64,000 nucleotides of DNA from Kribbella jejuensis (GTDB taxonomy: Bacteria > Actinomycetota > Actinomycetes > Propionibacteriales > Kribbellaceae): positions 2,108,001-2,172,000 of the forward strand of contig NZ_VFMM01000001.1 in NCBI RefSeq assembly GCF_006715085.1, written 5' to 3'. Position 1 is the stretch's first letter. Each line of letters opens with the position of its first letter. Of this stretch, positions 62,851-64,000 are shown piece by piece. The notes beneath the pieces are model-generated. The model did no database searches. It had not been told where the DNA came from and worked only from the letters and a program-made list of their open reading frames with translations. Both the position numbers and the translations under genes were made by a program.

Positions 62851-62875
62851 TGCCCCCGGGAATATCCCGGGGGCA
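62851..62875 (-). terminator. Terminator after rplA
   Basis: A perfect 10-base-pair stem (TGCCCCCGGG pairing with CCCGGGGGCA, 5-base loop) is followed on the minus strand by TTTCTGTTG. It starts 21 bases past the rplA stop and ends the rplKA operon. Confidence 0.9.
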
Positions 62876-62896
62876 ATCTGGTGCTGACGGTGAGGC

Positions 62897-63619
62897 TCAG
62901 GCCTCGACCGGCTCCTCGGTGAGGTTGCGGGTCAGGTTGGGGTCAACCTGGACACCCGGACCCATCGTGGTCGAGAAGACCGTCTTCTTGATGTAGCGGC
63001 CCTTCGAGCTGGCCGGCTTCAACCGCAGGATCTCCTCGAGCGCGGCGCTGTAGTTCTCCACCAGCTGGGCCTCGTCGAACGACGCCTTGCCGATGATGAA
63101 GTGCAGGTTCGCGTGCCGGTCGACCCGGAACTCGATCTTGCCGCCCTTGATGTCGGTGACAGCCTTCGTGACGTCCGGGGTGACGGTGCCGGTCTTCGGG
63201 TTCGGCATCAGACCACGCGGGCCGAGGACGCGACCGAGACGGCCGACCTTGCCCATCAGGTCAGGGGTGGCGACGACGGCGTCGAAGTCCAGCCAGCCGT
63301 CGGTCACCTTCTTGATCATGTCGTCGTCGCCGACGAAGTCGGCGCCCGCCGCCTTGGCCTGCTCGGCCTTCTCACCGGTGGCGAAGACGAGGACCCGTGC
63401 CGTCTTGCCGGTACCGTGCGGAAGGTTGACGGTGCCACGCACCATCTGGTCGGCCTTGCGCGGGTCGACCCCGAGACGCATCGCCACGTCCACGGTGGAG
63501 TTGAACTTCTTGCTGCCGGCGGCCTCCTTGGCCAGCCGGACCGCCTCGAGCGGCGTGTAGAGGTGATCGAAGTCGATCTTCTCCGCCGCGGCGCGGTATG
63601 CCTTGCTGCGCTGTGCCAT
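62897..63619 (-). CDS. rplA: 50S ribosomal protein uL1
   Basis: uL1 forms the mobile L1 stalk that guides E-site tRNA release and, in many bacteria, represses rplKA. The 240-residue protein includes [40 protein letters not shown] and the C-terminal family motif FTTMGPG-like [20 protein letters not shown]. Length is normal. It lies 76 bases after rplK and before the terminator at 62851. Confidence 0.97.
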   Translation of the reverse strand: MAQRSKAYRAAAEKIDFDHLYTPLEAVRLAKEAAGSKKFNSTVDVAMRLGVDPRKADQMVRGTVNLPHGTGKTARVLVFATGEKAEQAKAAGADFVGDDDMIKKVTDGWLDFDAVVATPDLMGKVGRLGRVLGPRGLMPNPKTGTVTPDVTKAVTDIKGGKIEFRVDRHANLHFIIGKASFDEAQLVENYSAALEEILRLKPASSKGRYIKKTVFSTTMGPGVQVDPNLTRNLTEEPVEA

Positions 63620-63695
63620 TACTGCTGTTCCTCTCTGGGGTGTGGTCTCCGGGCGGCACTACGCCCTGCCACTACTACGTGAAGTTGGGGTGCGA

Positions 63696-64000
63696 TCAGC
63701 CGTCGATGGTGACGCCCATGGAGCGCGCCGTACCCTCGATGATCTTCATCGCCGCGTCGATGTCCCGGGCGTTCAGGTCCGGCATCTTGGTGGTGGCGAT
63801 CTCGCGGACCTGGTCCTTGGTGATCTTGCCGACCTTGTCGCGCTGCGGAACGGCGGAGCCCTTCTGCAGGCCAGCGGCCTTCTTGATCATCTCCGGCGCC
63901 GGCGGCGTCTTGGTGACGAAGGTGAAGGAGCGGTCTTCGTAGATCGTGATCTCGACCGGCACCACGTTGCCGCGCATGGATTCGGTCTGGGCGTTGTACG
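63696..64000 (-). CDS. rplK: 50S ribosomal protein uL11 (5' part outside window)
   Basis: The visible part covers the C-terminal about 100 residues of uL11, which with 23S rRNA forms the GTPase-associated centre and the thiostrepton site. It runs through [40 protein letters not shown] and [20 protein letters not shown]. The N-terminal domain and start codon lie beyond base 64000; the in-frame ATG at 63977 is internal (Met of TESMRGN). It is the first gene of the rplKA pair. Confidence 0.97.
   Translation of the reverse strand, partial: YNAQTESMRGNVVPVEITIYEDRSFTFVTKTPPAPEMIKKAAGLQKGSAVPQRDKVGKITKDQVREIATTKMPDLNARDIDAAMKIIEGTARSMGVTIDG

Overview
The window is high-GC actinobacterial DNA and reads as a core chromosomal locus: the rplKA / rplJL / rpoBC / str / S10 / spc / alpha super-cluster of translation and transcription genes. 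Almost everything is on the minus strand, so the biological order runs from high to low coordinates. An mce lipid-import operon, mycothiol-type enzymes, many GTG/TTG starts, an ECF sigma factor of the actinobacterial SigE type and lysine/alanine or RGG tails on ribosomal proteins point to Actinomycetota. I infer a soil Propionibacteriales organism (Kribbella/Nocardioides-like); the genus is not proven from the sequence.

Layout. 1-2.3 kb: start of a SigE-like sigma factor and a divergent orphan protein. 2.4-7.8 kb: alpha operon (infA, rpmJ, rpsM, rpsK, rpsD, rpoA, rplQ), then truA and an RsmC-like methyltransferase. 7.8-10.3 kb: four accessory genes (HxlR regulator, imine-reductase-like enzyme, two membrane proteins). 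10.4-23.2 kb: spc and S10 operons (rpsJ to secY-adk-map). 23.6-27.9 kb: str operon (rpsL, rpsG, fusA, tuf). 28.2-30.2 kb: a mycothiol-dependent-type enzyme and a hydrolase-SnoaL fusion. 30.4-37.8 kb: rpoC and rpoB. 38.1-49.0 kb: a complete mce operon (mkl, two yrbE, mceA-F, two Mce-associated proteins) inserted between rplL and rpoB. 49.2-50.4 kb: rplL and rplJ with an L10-type leader and attenuator.

50.4-58.3 kb is the main accessory locus. MFS and IclR genes are followed by ridA, IclR and KDG kinase on the minus strand. Diverging from these are a PLP D-amino-acid/D-sugar-amino-acid deaminase, an N-acyl-D-amino-acid deacylase and a KDPG aldolase. Together they form a plausible route from N-acetyl-D-glucosaminate (the C1-oxidised end unit made by chitin LPMOs) to pyruvate and glyceraldehyde-3-phosphate, with a near-perfect palindrome between the divergent genes as a candidate IclR operator.

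58.3-61.6 kb holds a NarL-type two-component system with a DUF4097-like output protein and a small membrane protein. 61.6-62.8 kb holds a PheRS-alpha-like ligase with a mitochondrial-type domain order, preceded by a leaderless short ORF carrying three consecutive Cys codons, which looks like a cysteine-responsive attenuator. The window ends in rplA and the 3' part of rplK.

Other points of note: RpoB has Asn at the position equivalent to E. coli Ser531 in the rifampicin cluster; the S10 and str operon leaders share an identical 30-base element; and several strong hairpins sit at gene junctions. I saw no tRNA, rRNA, CRISPR array, insertion sequence or replication origin.
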